From the NCBI RefSeq assembly GCF_024323335.1, contig NC_066584.1, forward strand, positions 233,211,494-233,275,493: a DNA stretch of 64,000 nucleotides. The letters run 5' to 3'. The translations under genes and the position numbers were made by a program. Below, in pieces: positions 1-12,121 of the stretch (positions within the stretch are counted from its first letter, which is position 1; each line of letters begins with the position of its first letter). The stretch comes from Lathyrus oleraceus. Taxonomy: Eukaryota; Streptophyta; Magnoliopsida; Fabales; Fabaceae. The notes beneath the pieces are model-generated. The model did not search any database, was not told where the DNA came from, and saw only the letters and a program-made list of their open reading frames with translations.

Positions 1-170
1 TGTGGCAACATTTCCCCACAGAGAATTTGCTTTTACATTATATGCATCATGAGGTCTCTTAGGGACCAAAATTTGTTTCTATATGTTGTTATTTAAGCCC
101 ATTCTACTGAGCCGATATGAAAATTTTAACCTTCACCTCCTCAGTTAGAATGTCCTTAAATAGGGGTAGT
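1..170 (+). other. 3' UTR tail and polypurine tract of Ogre-like element E
   Basis: This stretch matches, with scattered changes, the last part of element A's 3' UTR (about 44620-44797) and leads directly into an LTR start at 171. The purine-rich run at 158-170 (AAATAGGGGTAGT) is in the polypurine tract position, where plus-strand DNA synthesis is primed; A has AAATAGGGGCAGC in the same place. The rest of element E lies left of the window. Confidence 0.85.
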
Positions 171-3100
171 TGTAAGACCCTAATTTTAACCCTAAGATCC
201 CTCATGCAATCTCATCATATGCATTAGCATTGGGATCATACCTTGGCATCCTCCTTACGCCTCTTTCATTGGGTTTGTTTTGGGAGAGATCACCAAGCAC
301 CATGTTATTGTATCATACTTATATATTGTCATTTTACTAACCAAAATACTAAAAAAATATATCTTTGCTTTTGCCTAACTCTTTTGTAGGTAGGGCATGA
401 TCACGCTTGATCTATCAAGTTCACATCTAGGGTTTGAGACCCCCATGGCTAAAAGATCAACCAAGGATTGATCCACAATGTATCTAAGCATCATATATGA
501 GTCCCAATGATCTCAACATGTTATTTTGATCAAGCATTCTTCAAGAGTTTGAAGTTGGTTTGCCTTGGAAACCCTAGTTTGTCTAGGTATCTTGAGTAAC
601 TTCTTCAACAAGCTTCTTCACCAATTGATCCAATTCCTCAAAAGGAATTTCAAAATTCATCATATTATGCATATATGATCTACCATGAGCCTAAAAATTC
701 AAGAGAATTGCAAGTTAGCAAGTTGGTTGATGGTGGTTGGCCAGATGAATTCATCTGATTAAAACTAGGTCACCCTAGATCCTATCTCCTACAATTTTCA
801 TCCTATGAAAACTATTCCAATAGAAACGTTACTCTAAATTACATTCCAAAAAAATTTAATGTTGAGGTCTAAAGCTAGTTTTGCTTGGAAAGTCATTTTC
901 TACGTTGAAACATTATAGGTCATTTTGTCTAAACCCTAATTTGAAAGACAACTTCCCAAGGACATAACTTGCTCAATTTTTATGATATGAAATATTTCCA
1001 AGTTTCACAATCAAATTCAAGATGCCTACTTCAACTTTGATGTTTGGGGTGAAATTTAAATCAACTTTTATGAGCATGTGATATGAGGATACATTATAGG
1101 TCATTTTGGACCAATACCATTGAACAAGTGATTTTCCTCAACTTCAAAAATGCATAACTCTCTCATTATAAATCCAAATGATGTCAAATTGGTTACCATT
1201 TTGAAGGTCTTTGAAATATATACAAATTTTATGAAGACACTTTTCTCATTTGAAGCTCACATAAAAAGTTAAGCAAGGTGGAACATTGAAGTATATGACT
1301 TAACACTTAGAAATGTTTTCAACATGTTGAAATTTCCAAACTTCCACCTCAAGTTTCATCATGATCCAAGTTACAAATGGAAAAATGTTCAACATAAGAG
1401 TTGTTCCTCTGGATCTAAGCTTTCTAAAGAGTCTTAATTCATTCATTTTGGACGAGGATCACTAGGGATGCGCATGGTGTTAACAGGCTTGCATCAATTG
1501 GAAAAATCAAAACTTCAAATAACCATTTCACTTTGCCTTGCCATTGAAGCTTCATTTAGACTTCAACACAGTTGAATTTGGACCTTAGTGCATTGCTTCA
1601 TGGGCCTGTATACGCCCATGCAAGCATGAACATGACATTGCCAATTTTGGAAGAAATTTCAAGTGTGCAAATAACACTTCAATTTACTATAAATAGAGAC
1701 CCTTTGAGCTCATTTCAAAGGATCCTTGTGCACCAACTTTTCCTCCACTCTTCAAACCCCAACAATTCAAAGGAAAACCTGATAATTTTCACTTAAAAAT
1801 TGAGTTTGAATCTCACTATTTGGAGATTCAAAAACTCCAGGATCCAAAGCTTTGTATCAATCCTAATCCACTTCTGCAAGCTATTAGAGCAAGATCAAAC
1901 AAGAATTGAAGCAAGAGATATCAAGTTCTGCACAACATTGAAGGTATTTTCCAGATTTTGTCTTCTTTTCGATTCTCACTCAATTCTCATCAATTCTCTT
2001 GGATCTTTGGTTATCTGAAGTCCTACCAATATAGGCAAGAAGATTGAGTATTTTTGAGGTCAAATTGAAGCAACTCAGTTAACACACCTCAAAATTCAAC
2101 TCCTCATATCTTTCTATATATTTAGAGTTAGTTAATATTGAGGTCAGATTCGTGCTCTACGCCATTTTTTCTTTCAGATCATGTACTCTTTTTTTATTTT
2201 AATCATGATGATGATTGAACCAGTCCGGCGAGGTTCGCCTGAGAAGGTGACCGGCCTTTTGCTCCGACAGTGAGGTGGCAAGGTTCAGAGCCATTGATCC
2301 ATTTTAAAATGTTTTAATCACAGGCGTTGGTTTTGATTACAACTTGTGTGGCGTGCTGACTGAGTACCATCATGGAACGCACATTTGTGTCCAGTTGATC
2401 TGCCACCTCAATTAATGAGGGAGATCAAGTGGTCCACGTTTTTTGTATTTTCTTATTTTTCATTTTATTCCTTTGATTTTCATTAATTCATATTACTTTT
2501 AATATTGATCCAAAAAATATGAGAGTTTAATAATTTTTTAAAATAAAATACTCTTTCATATTTTGAATTAAAATTATTTTTTGGGTCATTATTAATATGT
2601 TTCATGATTTAATTGATTTTGTGAATATTTTTATTTGTTTAAAAATACTTTTAAGTTTCCAAAAATTCTGAAAATTTTTCTCCAAGGTCCTTTGACCTTG
2701 TTTGACCTATGATAAATCTCATGGCCATTTCTTTGGTGTTTTGATGAGGTTTTAGGAAATTGACCAATCATATTTAATTTAATGTATTATTTTTAGTATT
2801 TTTTAAATTGAATAAATGCCAAATAATTGTGTTGAGCCATTTTGATTGACTTTGTAAGTTTGACTTGTGTTGTTGGGCCTTGGTCAAGGTTGATTTGACT
2901 TTGCTAGGTTAAGATTATTGGATTTAGGGGATTGATGGAAAGTACATTCCACCTCCCAAAATGATTGAATGATCCTAATTTGGTAAAAGTCCTCATTTGT
3001 CCAATTTGAGTTTGATCCACTTCCCATCCCTCTTCATCTCACTCCCCTTCTTTATGCATTCATGTCATGGTCCTATGATATCTCTATATCCTAAGGCTAG

Positions 3101-4861
3101 TTGATTTCAAAATCAACATAAGTATGGATGAGATTAGGTCACCACTTTTGCATACTCTTTTTGTGTGTGGTATGTTTCAAGAGCATAGTCCATTATACTA
3201 TGTCTCTAACATGTATTAACACCAAAATTCTATTGCCCGACCTCAAATAGTTGTGACTTCTACATAAGTCCAATTTACGATTGCTTAACATAACGCTAAA
3301 TTTTGACACAAAAAGCATAACATTCTAGTTAGTGAGATTGTAAGTCTCCCCTCTTTCATGGTATTGTATGGAAACTTGGCCTTTTTTCCTTCCTTTGGAA
3401 GATGTCTTGATTCAAGGATCCATGCTTGTGATAAGTGGGTTGAGTGTTCTCCAAAGAATGACTTAAAAATAAAAGCAAAAGCAATACTAACTTCTAACTC
3501 ATTAACAACTAACATTTAATTTCAAGTCATTTACTTTAATGCACTTTATTTTTAAGTCTTATTCATTTTCCATTATTCATACCATTCTAATTATTTATGT
3601 TAATGTAATTTTCACTTTGTCCACTTGGACCATATTTGTGTGATATATTTTGGTTTGTGTATATTGTGTTTGATTGTGTGGTCTTTGACCATTAATGTAC
3701 ATAATAAGAACAAAAACTCTAAAAAATATCTTGTGTGGACTGTTGGTTTGATCTGAGACAATTGGACTTAGAATTTAGGCAACACTCCCTATGCAAAAGG
3801 ACTTGGCCAATGCCAACTTTCATGTAACCAAGTGCTTGTAACTTGAAACTTCATTTGATACATCATTGAAGACCCATTTGAGTTCATCTGCAACATAATC
3901 ATTGTGAAGCTGTTATTTTGAACTTGTGACTTGTGGCATTGTGGAATTCATATGCTACATGGGAAAATTTGAAGAAGATCATGGAGTTGATAAGCTTGGA
4001 TGTGGCTATCTTTATTTGATTCCTTGCTCTTCAAGTTTATTTTTGTGCATTGTTTGTTGCTTGATTCTAATGTCCAAGGGAATTTGGGTTTTTATATGAC
4101 ATTCTTGTCTATTGGATTGCAGCCCATTGGTCAGATCTTTTCAACTATTAACTTTTAAATTTGTGCTTAGGATTAGTCTCTTCATCTCATCCCCACTTCT
4201 TTAATTTCAAAATCTCTCCCTCCTTTTAAAATCTTCTTTGTTTGTGATTTTTAACTTAAGACTCGTTACAAATTAGAAACTTTGGCCTTATGCCATTGCA
4301 CTTTTAAACTCTTTTCTTAATCAAACTTGTAAATGAACCTAACTATACTTGACTTAAAATTTCAAAAGACAAAAAGAACTAACAGTCATTCAAACCTTTT
4401 AGGCCTTTTGTGCCTTTGTTAAACTTTAATTTTTGTTTAAAGCAATTCATTCACTTTGAAATTGATACCACAAACTACGAGGTTTTGATCCCTCATTTTA
4501 TATTGGTACGTAGGCACAAGTCTGAAGGTCTTGTCAAACACAAAAATATAAATTAATAAATTCTTTTCTCATCCCCCTATTCTATTTGTTTGTGAACATC
4601 AATTTGTACAAAAATACATACAAAAAAGGGCTCCCTAGGAGTACCTAGGACACTTTGGGTGCTAACACCTTCCCTCTGTGTAACCAACCCCCTTACCTGT
4701 AATCTCTGGCATTTTATTAGTTTTGATTTGGAAACTTCTTATTTATGGGTTTTGTTCGTACTTTTCCCTTTTTCCTTGGAAACAATAAAAGCGCGGTGGC
4801 GACTCTTGTTATTTAATGTCTAGCTTTTCCATAGCTTGATGATCATGAATTTACCGCTACA
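171..4861 (+). mobile_element. 3' LTR of Ogre-like element E
   Basis: The LTR starts TGTAAGACCC and ends ACCGCTACA, 4691 bp, close to element A's 3' LTR (4693 bp) and clearly the same family. Visible landmarks are a TATA box (1688-1695), a conserved downstream block GGGTGCTAACACCTTCCC (about 4656-4673), an AATAAA-type signal near 4785 and the U5 motif TGGCGACTCT (4797-4806). It follows a polypurine tract and is followed by copia sequence, not a primer site, so it is the 3' LTR. The partner LTR and the first target-duplication copy are outside the window. Long ORFs are absent, as expected. Confidence 0.9.
1688..1695 (+). promoter_or_regulatory. TATA box of LTR E
   Basis: TATAAATA followed by GAGACC, about 1.5 kb into the LTR. 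The same block occurs at the matching place in both LTRs of element A. Transcription would be expected roughly 30 bp downstream; being in a 3' LTR, it could read out into the copia fragment. Confidence 0.7.
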
Positions 4862-7085
4862 ATGTGTCTAAGCTATCTACATTCATCATTGTTCTTAATC
4901 TCTTGAACAATACAACCTTCACAACCTTCGTCATTATATATGCAAGCTGATTCTCTGATCTGCAATGTTCCAGACTCAACATTCCATCCGCTACTTGCTC
5001 TCTCAGGTAATGGAACCTCATTTTGATGTGTTTGCTTCTTCCTCGTGATATCATTCTTTGCCAGGTTGATAGCCGACATGTTTTCGATCTTCATGGTCAT
5101 TGCTTCATGGTTCTTCCCTCTAATTTCTCCGACTAGATTCATCATCTATGTTGCTTTACATGATGATAAAGCTACCACCGGTTTCTTTGTCGAACTCCAC
5201 GTAACTAGCACACCACCTAACATGAACACATATCCTTTTGTCAATTTTTTATCTTCATCATCACCATATCAGCTAGAGTCAGTTTAGCCTATAAGTTTGC
5301 ATTATTTTATTTGATCGACGGAAGGAAACAAAATACCATAGTCGAGTGTTCCTTAGAGATACCTTAGTATCTTCTTCGTGGCTGTAAGATGGGATACCTC
5401 CGGCTGCATGAATGTGCTGACCATGCCTACACAATATGCTAAATATGGACTTGTGTAATAGAGGTATCTAAGTGATATAATGAGTCTTACGTACTGCGTT
5501 GGATCGGTATCATCTTCAGTCAATTCTTTTATCAGTTTCAATACGGGCTCAATTGGAGTTACAGTTAGATGGAAATCTTTCTTCTCAAATCTCTTGAGTA
5601 TTTCACTTGCGTGCTTCATCAAACCTATACTACTCTTGTAGAATTTGATACCAAGGAAGTATGGGAGATTTACCAAGTCTGACATCATGTTTGGAATATT
5701 CGATCTACTTTTTGCAACTTCCTGTTATCAATAGGTCATCGACATAGAGACACAGTGTAGGCAACTCACTCCTGCCTCTCCCGATATACACATCATGCTC
5801 TGTCGTGCATTTCTTAAAAGACCACCTATTCCAAGCTCTTGGAGCTTGTTTTAATCCATATAGGGCTTTATGCGACATATATACTTTCCTTTCTTGGCCA
5901 TGTTTCACAAACCCAACAGATTGTATTACACACACCTCTTCGATTATAGGATCATTTAGGAATGCACATTTTACGTCCATCTGACACATCAACCAATTAT
6001 GCATATTAGCTAGACCAATAACCAACCTTATTGCTTTGATTTTAGCTACTGGTGCAAAGACTTCATCATAATTGATTCCTTCTTTATGAAGAAACCCATT
6101 AGCTATAAGTCTTGCCTTGTGCTGAGTTACTTCACCTTTTGGATTTAGCTTGACTTTCTATACCCACTTCACATCAATTGACTTATCCCCTTTTGGAAAT
6201 TCGACTAGTGTCCAGGTATCATTGTCTTATATGTATTTTATCTCATCCACTCTAGCTTTCATCCACCTTGAGTCTTTCAATACTTCAGTTGCATTGAATG
6301 GCTCTGTATCTGCATAGAAGGCATACTATACTAACTTACCTTCATCATCGACCACATCATCCGATGTGATTACACATTCCTATAGTCTTGTAGGCATTTT
6401 TTGGTTTTCTGGAGTCTACTTGTGCTAGCTTGACCTTCGATAGCCTCTTATCAAACTTCTCTAACAACTTTACTAGTTTGTTCATCACATATGATTCTAA
6501 CTGAATCCTTCTTGATATTTTCAGTCCAATCCCACTCCTTAAGCTTATCTACGATCACATCCCTATTGACCATGATTTGCTTGTTTAATGGATTGAACAG
6601 TCTGTATCCATCAGTCAAGTGATATCCCACCAGGATCATCTAACTCAACATATTATCCAGCTTTCTTCTCAGCTTATCTAGTACATGTCTATATGCTATG
6701 GATCCAAATACCTTCAAGTGGATTAAGCTAGGTTTGACAGCAGACTAACATTGTTCTGGTGTGATACCTTCAAGCCTCTTTGTCGGACATCTATTTAATA
6801 TGTATGTTGTTGTCGACACAACCTCACCCCATAGCTCATTTGGGAGATGCTTTTCTTTTAACATACTTCTCACCATATTCATAATGGTTATGTTGTTTAT
6901 TTCTACAATACCATTTTACTGAGGAGTATATGGTGGAACCACCTCATGCATAATTCTTTCTTCTATACATGTTGTGTCGAAATATTTTGACACGTACTCT
7001 CCACCTCCATATGTCCTCAAAACCTTAATCTTGTGAACATTCTCATATAAATCATTGAAGTGAGTTTCCTATTATTGAAACGTCA
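4862..7085 (-). pseudogene. Truncated Ty1/copia polyprotein (integrase to RNase H), decayed
   Basis: Read on the minus strand from 7085 to 4862. The second half of a copia integrase core comes first (RTYGGGEY, where the family normally has Asp in place of this Tyr, so a catalytic residue is lost). Then come the integrase/RT linker (about 6639-6451, with MILVGY), the RT palm (MDVKCAFLND near 5980, catalytic YVDD near 5725), the RT thumb (about 5688-5353) and the RNase H end (SKHIKMRFHYLREQV near 5020). Frameshifts and stops separate these pieces. The 5' half (LTR, gag, protease) is missing at 7085, and the 3' end is cut by insertion of element E. Copia assignment is firm; the lineage is not resolved. 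Confidence 0.88.
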
Positions 7086-8058
7086 TTGAAATGCTATGAC
7101 CGTTACATGATATTTAATACTAATACACTGACTAGTAAGAAACTTTTTGAACCTATTCTTGGAGTTTACATTCTCTCCAAATCAGATTTTATTTATCAAT
7201 GTGACTTCAGTAGACAAGGTAAGGTCTATCACATTCCTTTTATTTTTTATTTAATTATCTTGCTTATTCTACATGACATTATGTTATTTATCACTTATCA
7301 CTAATTAAAACAACAAGAAGTTTATGTTTAATGATTCAGCTTTTTAGGAAGATGTATTTTCCCATTCTCTATTCCATTTTTAGATGTATATCTGCTGGTT
7401 GTTGCTCTTGCACTTCATTATTTCTCTTTTATTATAATTTGTTGTTATTGTTTCATCGTAATAAAAAGAATAACACAATCAAATAGGTATCATGTATGGT
7501 GTTTCTTACTTTTGTTGGCGGTGGTACTCAAAATGTTAAAGGTAAATCTCACTTTTAATAGAATCCTTAATCAAATACCTCTCCTCCTTTGCATGCTTTT
7601 GCATATACATTTGAAGGACATCTCCTTGATTTTATTCCTGACTATTTATGTATACTGGCAAGTATTCAGAGTTAGAAGTAGATGGACATATTGGAACTCT
7701 TGGTTTATGTTTTTTTTTTGTTTTTTTTTGCGTTAAAAAATAAGAATACATGCAATGATGGAACCAATGTTTCCATTTCAATTTCGAGTCAAACACATTT
7801 GGGTTTGTAAGGCATATAATCTGTTATGATTTATTTCTTAAGTCGTATGTGTTTATTAACTGACTTAAGAAATCAATTTATTAAGTCAGGTGTCATCCAC
7901 TTGATCTAAGAAGTTTTATTTACTATTAAATTCCAATATATGTCACGGCATTCCTTCTTCGACCTATGTTATTGTTCTTTTTTGTTTCACTATGTTTGTT
8001 TGTGTTAATTTTTTTTTGTTTCTTCTATTCAACGCCACCTACACAAAAAAAAAGAGAA
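7086..8058. other. AT-rich unassigned DNA between elements
   Basis: This interval matches none of the retroelements in the window. It has only short ORFs, poly-T tracts (7711-7732, and around 7977-8023) and an inverted repeat (7833-7887). A segment near 7140-7220 ending in CAAG followed by GTAAGG could be a decayed exon, but no protein family was recognised. Confidence 0.5.
7833..7887. repeat. Overlapping inverted repeats
   Basis: ATTTCTTAAGTC (7833-7844) is perfectly complementary to GACTTAAGAAAT (7862-7873), with a 17-nt spacer. The right arm also pairs with a third copy: TGACTTAA (7861-7868) against TTAAGTCA (7880-7887). This could be a remnant of a small hairpin or MITE-like sequence; no flanking duplication was identified. 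Confidence 0.6.
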
Positions 8059-8175
8059 ATGTTGGTCCATTTCTCTTCTTTAAACCTTAAACACTCTTTC
8101 AGAGAACATAGAATTCCTTCATCCAATGACTCAATCTGTAATTTCAATTTGATTTCTCAGCTGAATCAATGTAAG
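8059..8175 (+). pseudogene. Possible 5' exon of a host gene interrupted by element A
   Basis: ATG at 8059 opens 39 codons that run in frame exactly to the end of the GTAAG target duplication (ending ISQLNQCK). The reading frame stays open for about 14 codons beyond the other side of element A (49496-49537, beginning TLQISQKLH) and reaches a stop soon after, near 49552. The amino-acid style (NQCKTLQ..QKLH) resembles the N-terminal region of plant pentatricopeptide-repeat proteins, but it is too short for a firm call. It could be chance coding in AT-rich DNA. Confidence 0.25.
8171..8175. repeat. Target-site duplication of element A, left copy (GTAAG)
   Basis: GTAAG immediately precedes the LTR start TGTAAGACCCC and is repeated exactly after the distal LTR end (49491-49495). 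Five-base duplications are the norm for Ty3/gypsy integrases. This ties the two distant LTRs into one element. Confidence 0.93.
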
Positions 8176-9693
8176 TGTAAGACCCCAATTTTGACCCTAA
8201 GATCCCACATGCTCTTATCATCATATGCATTAGCATTGGGATCACAACTTGACATTCTCCTTACCCCTAATTCGTTGGGTTTGCATTGGGAGAGATCACC
8301 AAGCACCATTTGATTATATCATACTTTGTTTTTTCATTATCTACTAACCAAAATACAAAAAAATATGTCATTGTATAGTTTAACTCTTTTGTAGGTAGTG
8401 CCCATGCTCACCTTTGATCTATCAAGCTCATATCTAGGGTTTAAGACCCTCATTTAAAGGAACTCAACCAAGAATTGATCTAATATGACTCTAAGTATCA
8501 TATATGGATACCCAAGATCTTCACATGTTATTTTGATCAAGAAAGCATCAAGAGTTTGGAGTTGGTTTGCCTTGGAAACCCTAATTCATATGGGTATCTT
8601 GTGTAACTTCTTCAACAAGTTTCTTCAGCAATTGATCAAATATTTCAAGTGATACTTCACATCTCATCATCCTATGCATATATTATCCTCCATTAGTCCC
8701 AAAAGTCAAGAGAATATCAATCTAGCAAGTTGGTTCATGGTGGTTGACCAGAGAAAGTCAACTGATCAAAACTGGGGTTCCCTAGACCCTATGTCCTAAA
8801 TTTTTTGTCATATGAAAATGATTCCAAGAGAAACGTTACTCTAAATGAAATTCCAAACACCTTTCATTGTGAAGTCTAGAGCTAGTTTTGCTTGGAAAGT
8901 CATTTTTTATGGTGCAAGATTATAGGTCATTTTGTCTACACCCTAATTTGGAGGTCCACTTCCCAAGACCATAACTTGCTCAATTTTTATGCTATGAAAG
9001 CCATTCAAGTTTCATAATCAAATTCAAGATGTACACTTCAACTTTTATGTTTGGAGGAAGTGAAAATTCAACTTGAAAATACATGTGATATGAGAAACGA
9101 TTATAGGTCATTTTGGGCTAATACCATTGAACAAGTGATTTTCCTCAACTTCTAAAATGCATAAATTCTTCATACTAAATCAAAATGAGGTAAAATTTGT
9201 GATAACATTTAAGGGAATTGGAAGAGCTACAACTTTGATGCAGGAACTTTTCTCATTTGAAGTCCATAGAAAAAGTTACCCAAGGTGGAAGAAGTGAACA
9301 TATGGCTTGGTACTTAGAATTTTTTTGATATGTTTGATTTTCCAAACTTCCACCTCAAAATTCATCATGATCAAAGCTTAAAATAAAAAAGTTCTCAACA
9401 TGAAAGTTGTTCCTCTTGATCTAGCCTTTCTAAAAAGTCCAAATTTATCCCATTTGGACAAAGTATGAATGACTTGCGCATGACTTAAAGTTGAAGGACC
9501 ATTTGGAATATTTGAACTTTCACTTTCCATACACGATTGTATGGCCTTTCCACATGACTTCAACATTACTTACAAATGATTTTGGATCTGAATTAATCAT
9601 TACATGGGCCTATCACACACCCATGCATCCATGCAAAGGTGGATTATTATTTTTTAACTTTTGAAGGAAGTGTGCAATTATCAATGCCTTGGC

Positions 9694-9701
9694 TATAAAT
9701 A
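9694..9701 (+). promoter_or_regulatory. TATA box of element A 5' LTR
   Basis: TATAAATA followed by GAGACCATC, 1.5 kb from the LTR start and at the same place as in LTR E and A's 3' LTR. It is the likely promoter for the genomic transcript of element A. Confidence 0.72.
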
Positions 9702-12044
9702 GAGACCATCTTGCTCAGAATCAAGGACCCTGGTGCGCAAGCTTTGAATCAACAATCCTAAACCCTCTCATTCAAAGGATAAGCTTGGTAACTTTCATTG
9801 AAAATCGAGTTTGAAATCTCCCACTGTTTTGCGATTCAAACTCCAAGAGTCCATCTTCTTCCTTGATCCATTTCCACTCTATCAAGCATCAGAAGCAAGG
9901 CCAAACACAATTGAGAGCAAGATCGTGTCCATCTGAACCTGAAGTGAAGGTGAATTTCTAAATTTTTCATCTCTTCGATTCTTACTTAATTCTCCACTAT
10001 TCTTGTTAATTTTTGGTTGTCTGAAGTCCTACCAATGTAAGCAAGAAGATTGAGTTTCTTTGAGGTCTAATAGAAGTAACTCAGATCATGATCCTCAAAA
10101 TTCAACTCCCCATATCTTTCTATATACTTGGAGTTAGATGAAATTGAGGCCATATTCGAGCTCCTAAGCTTTTTTTACTTATAATTTATGTCCTCCTTTT
10201 TTATTTTGGTGATGGTTGGGGGTGGACCAGTCCGGTGAGGTCCACCGGAGAAGAAGATCGGAGCTCTGGCTCCGGCGATGTATTGGCATGTCTCCAGACC
10301 ACATGATCATTCTATTTTGTTCTAATCTTGAGCGTCCAAATTGATTACCACGCGTGTGGAATATTGGTTGAGGTTCACCATGGAACGCGCGCTCTGATCC
10401 ACTTGATCTGCCACCTCAATTAATGAGGGAGATCAAGTGGTCCACGTTTTTTTGTATTTTCGAATTTTCATTTTAATTGCTTTATTTTTATTAATTCATT
10501 AATTTTAATATTGATCAAAAAAATATGGGACTTACACCAAAAATTTCAAAATAATTTTCTCTTTCATTTTCTGAATTAAAATTATTTTTTGGATTAATAT
10601 TAATACTTTTCATGATTTAATTGTTTTTGTGCATATTTTTAATTGTTTAAAAATACTTTTAAGTTTCCAAATATTATGAAATTATTTTTCCAAGGTCCTT
10701 TGACCTTGTTTGACCTATGATAAATCTCTTGGCCATTTATTTGGTGTTTTGAAGAGGTTTTAGGTTTTTGACCAACCATAATTAATTTAATGTATTTTTA
10801 ATTGATTTTTAATTGTTTAAATGTAATTTGTGTTGACTTGTTGAGTTTGACTATTGTTGTTGGACCTTGGTCAAGGTCGATTTAACTTTGTTGAGTTAAA
10901 ATCATTGGATTTAGGGGATTGATGAAATGTATATTTCATCTTCCAGAATGAATGAATAATTTTAATTTGTTAAAAGTCCTCCCATGAGCAATTTGTGTTG
11001 ATTTCATTTTCCTTCCCTCTTCATGTCAATCCCATTCTATCCCCATCCATTTCATTGACCTATGATATCTCTATATCCTAAGGCTTGTTGATTGCAAAAT
11101 CAACATAAGTATGGATGATATTAGGTCCACCCTTTTGCCATTTTCTTTTTTTGTGTGGTATGTTTTAGGAGTATGGTTCATTATACCATATCTCTAACAT
11201 GCATTAACACCAAATTTTTTATTGCCCGGGCTCAAATAGTTGTGACTGCTACATAAGTCCAATTACGATTGCTTAACATATCGCTAAATTTTTCCATTCT
11301 AGTAAGTGAGATTATAAGTCTCCCCCCATTCATGGTATTGTGTGGAAACTTGTCCTTTTCTCCTTCCTTTGGAAAGTGTCTTGGTTCAAGGATCCATGCT
11401 TGTGAATAGAGGGTTGAGTGTTCTCCAAAGAATGACTTAAACAACAAAAAAGCAAAAACAATACTAACTTCTAATCAACTAACATTTAACTAACATTTAA
11501 CTAACATTTAATTTCAAGCCATTTACTTTTATGCACTTTAAATTTAAGTCTTTGTTCATTTGCCATTATTCATACCATTTAACTTGTTTACTTTAATGCC
11601 ATTTTCACTTTGCTCACTTGAGCCATACCTTGTGATTACATTGTGATTGTATATACTTGTTTGTGTATTTTGTTTGTGGTCTTTTTACATTAATGCACAT
11701 AATAATAACAAAAACTCTAAAAAATATTTGTGTGAACTATTGGATTTGATCTGAGACATTGGGCATAGAATTAGGCAACACTCCCTATGCAAAAGGACTT
11801 GGCCAATGCCAACTTTTCTGAAACCAAGTGCTTGTGAAGTGAAATTTCATCTGATGCAAGTATTGAAATCCCTTTTGAGTTCATATGCTACATGGTCTTG
11901 ATGCAAATGTTATTTTGAACCTGTGTCTAATGCCTTATTCTGAGCCACTCAAGGAGTATGTCATCTGATACATGGGTGAATATGAAGAAGATCATGAAGT
12001 TGCTAGCTTGGATGTGGCTATCTTTATTTGATGCCTTGCTCTTC

Positions 12045-12080
12045 AATAGCTTAATGGTCATGAATAGCTTAATGGTCATG
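12045..12080 (+). repeat. 18-bp tandem duplication at the LTR deletion scar
   Basis: AATAGCTTAATGGTCATG occurs twice in direct succession (12045-12062 and 12063-12080), exactly where the 5' LTR jumps across the missing 0.8 kb. The 3' LTR has the unit once (about 49460-49477). Duplicated filler of this kind is a common scar of end-joining repair. Confidence 0.85.
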
Positions 12081-12103
12081 AATTTATCGCTACAGAAATT
12101 AAG

Positions 12104-12121
12104 TGACGACTCTACCGGGGA
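12104..12121 (+). other. Primer-binding site of element A (degenerate)
   Basis: TGACGACTCTACCGGGGA lies 9 nt after the LTR end and differs at three positions from element C's site TGGCGACTCTGCTGGGGA. The intact form is complementary to the 3' end of a plant tRNA-Arg (including CCA), the primer type known for Ogre elements. The changes fit the age of the element; two are G-to-A. Confidence 0.78.

Larger units (their letters stand above)
8176..12094 (+). mobile_element. 5' LTR of element A, with internal deletion
   Basis: Starts TGTAAGACCCC and ends ATCGCTACA, 3919 bp against 4693 bp for the 3' LTR. The difference is mainly one deletion of about 0.8 kb near the downstream end, corresponding to about 48656-49460 of the 3' LTR. 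It removed the conserved GGGTGCTAACACC block, the poly(A)-like signal and the U5 primer-like motif. LTRs of one element are identical at integration, so this deletion happened afterwards. The TATA box is still present. Confidence 0.92.

Noticed and set aside
1572..2018. Two small plus-strand ORFs just after the LTR E TATA box
   Set aside because: The counterpart regions in both LTRs of A do not preserve the frames; they are chance ORFs in LTR sequence.
4873..5287. Plus-strand ORF over the copia RNase H region
   Set aside because: Antisense shadow of the minus-strand copia polyprotein.
7512..7736. Hydrophobic 74-codon ORF in unassigned DNA
   Set aside because: Phe/Leu richness follows from T-rich DNA; no family pattern and no supporting splice sites.
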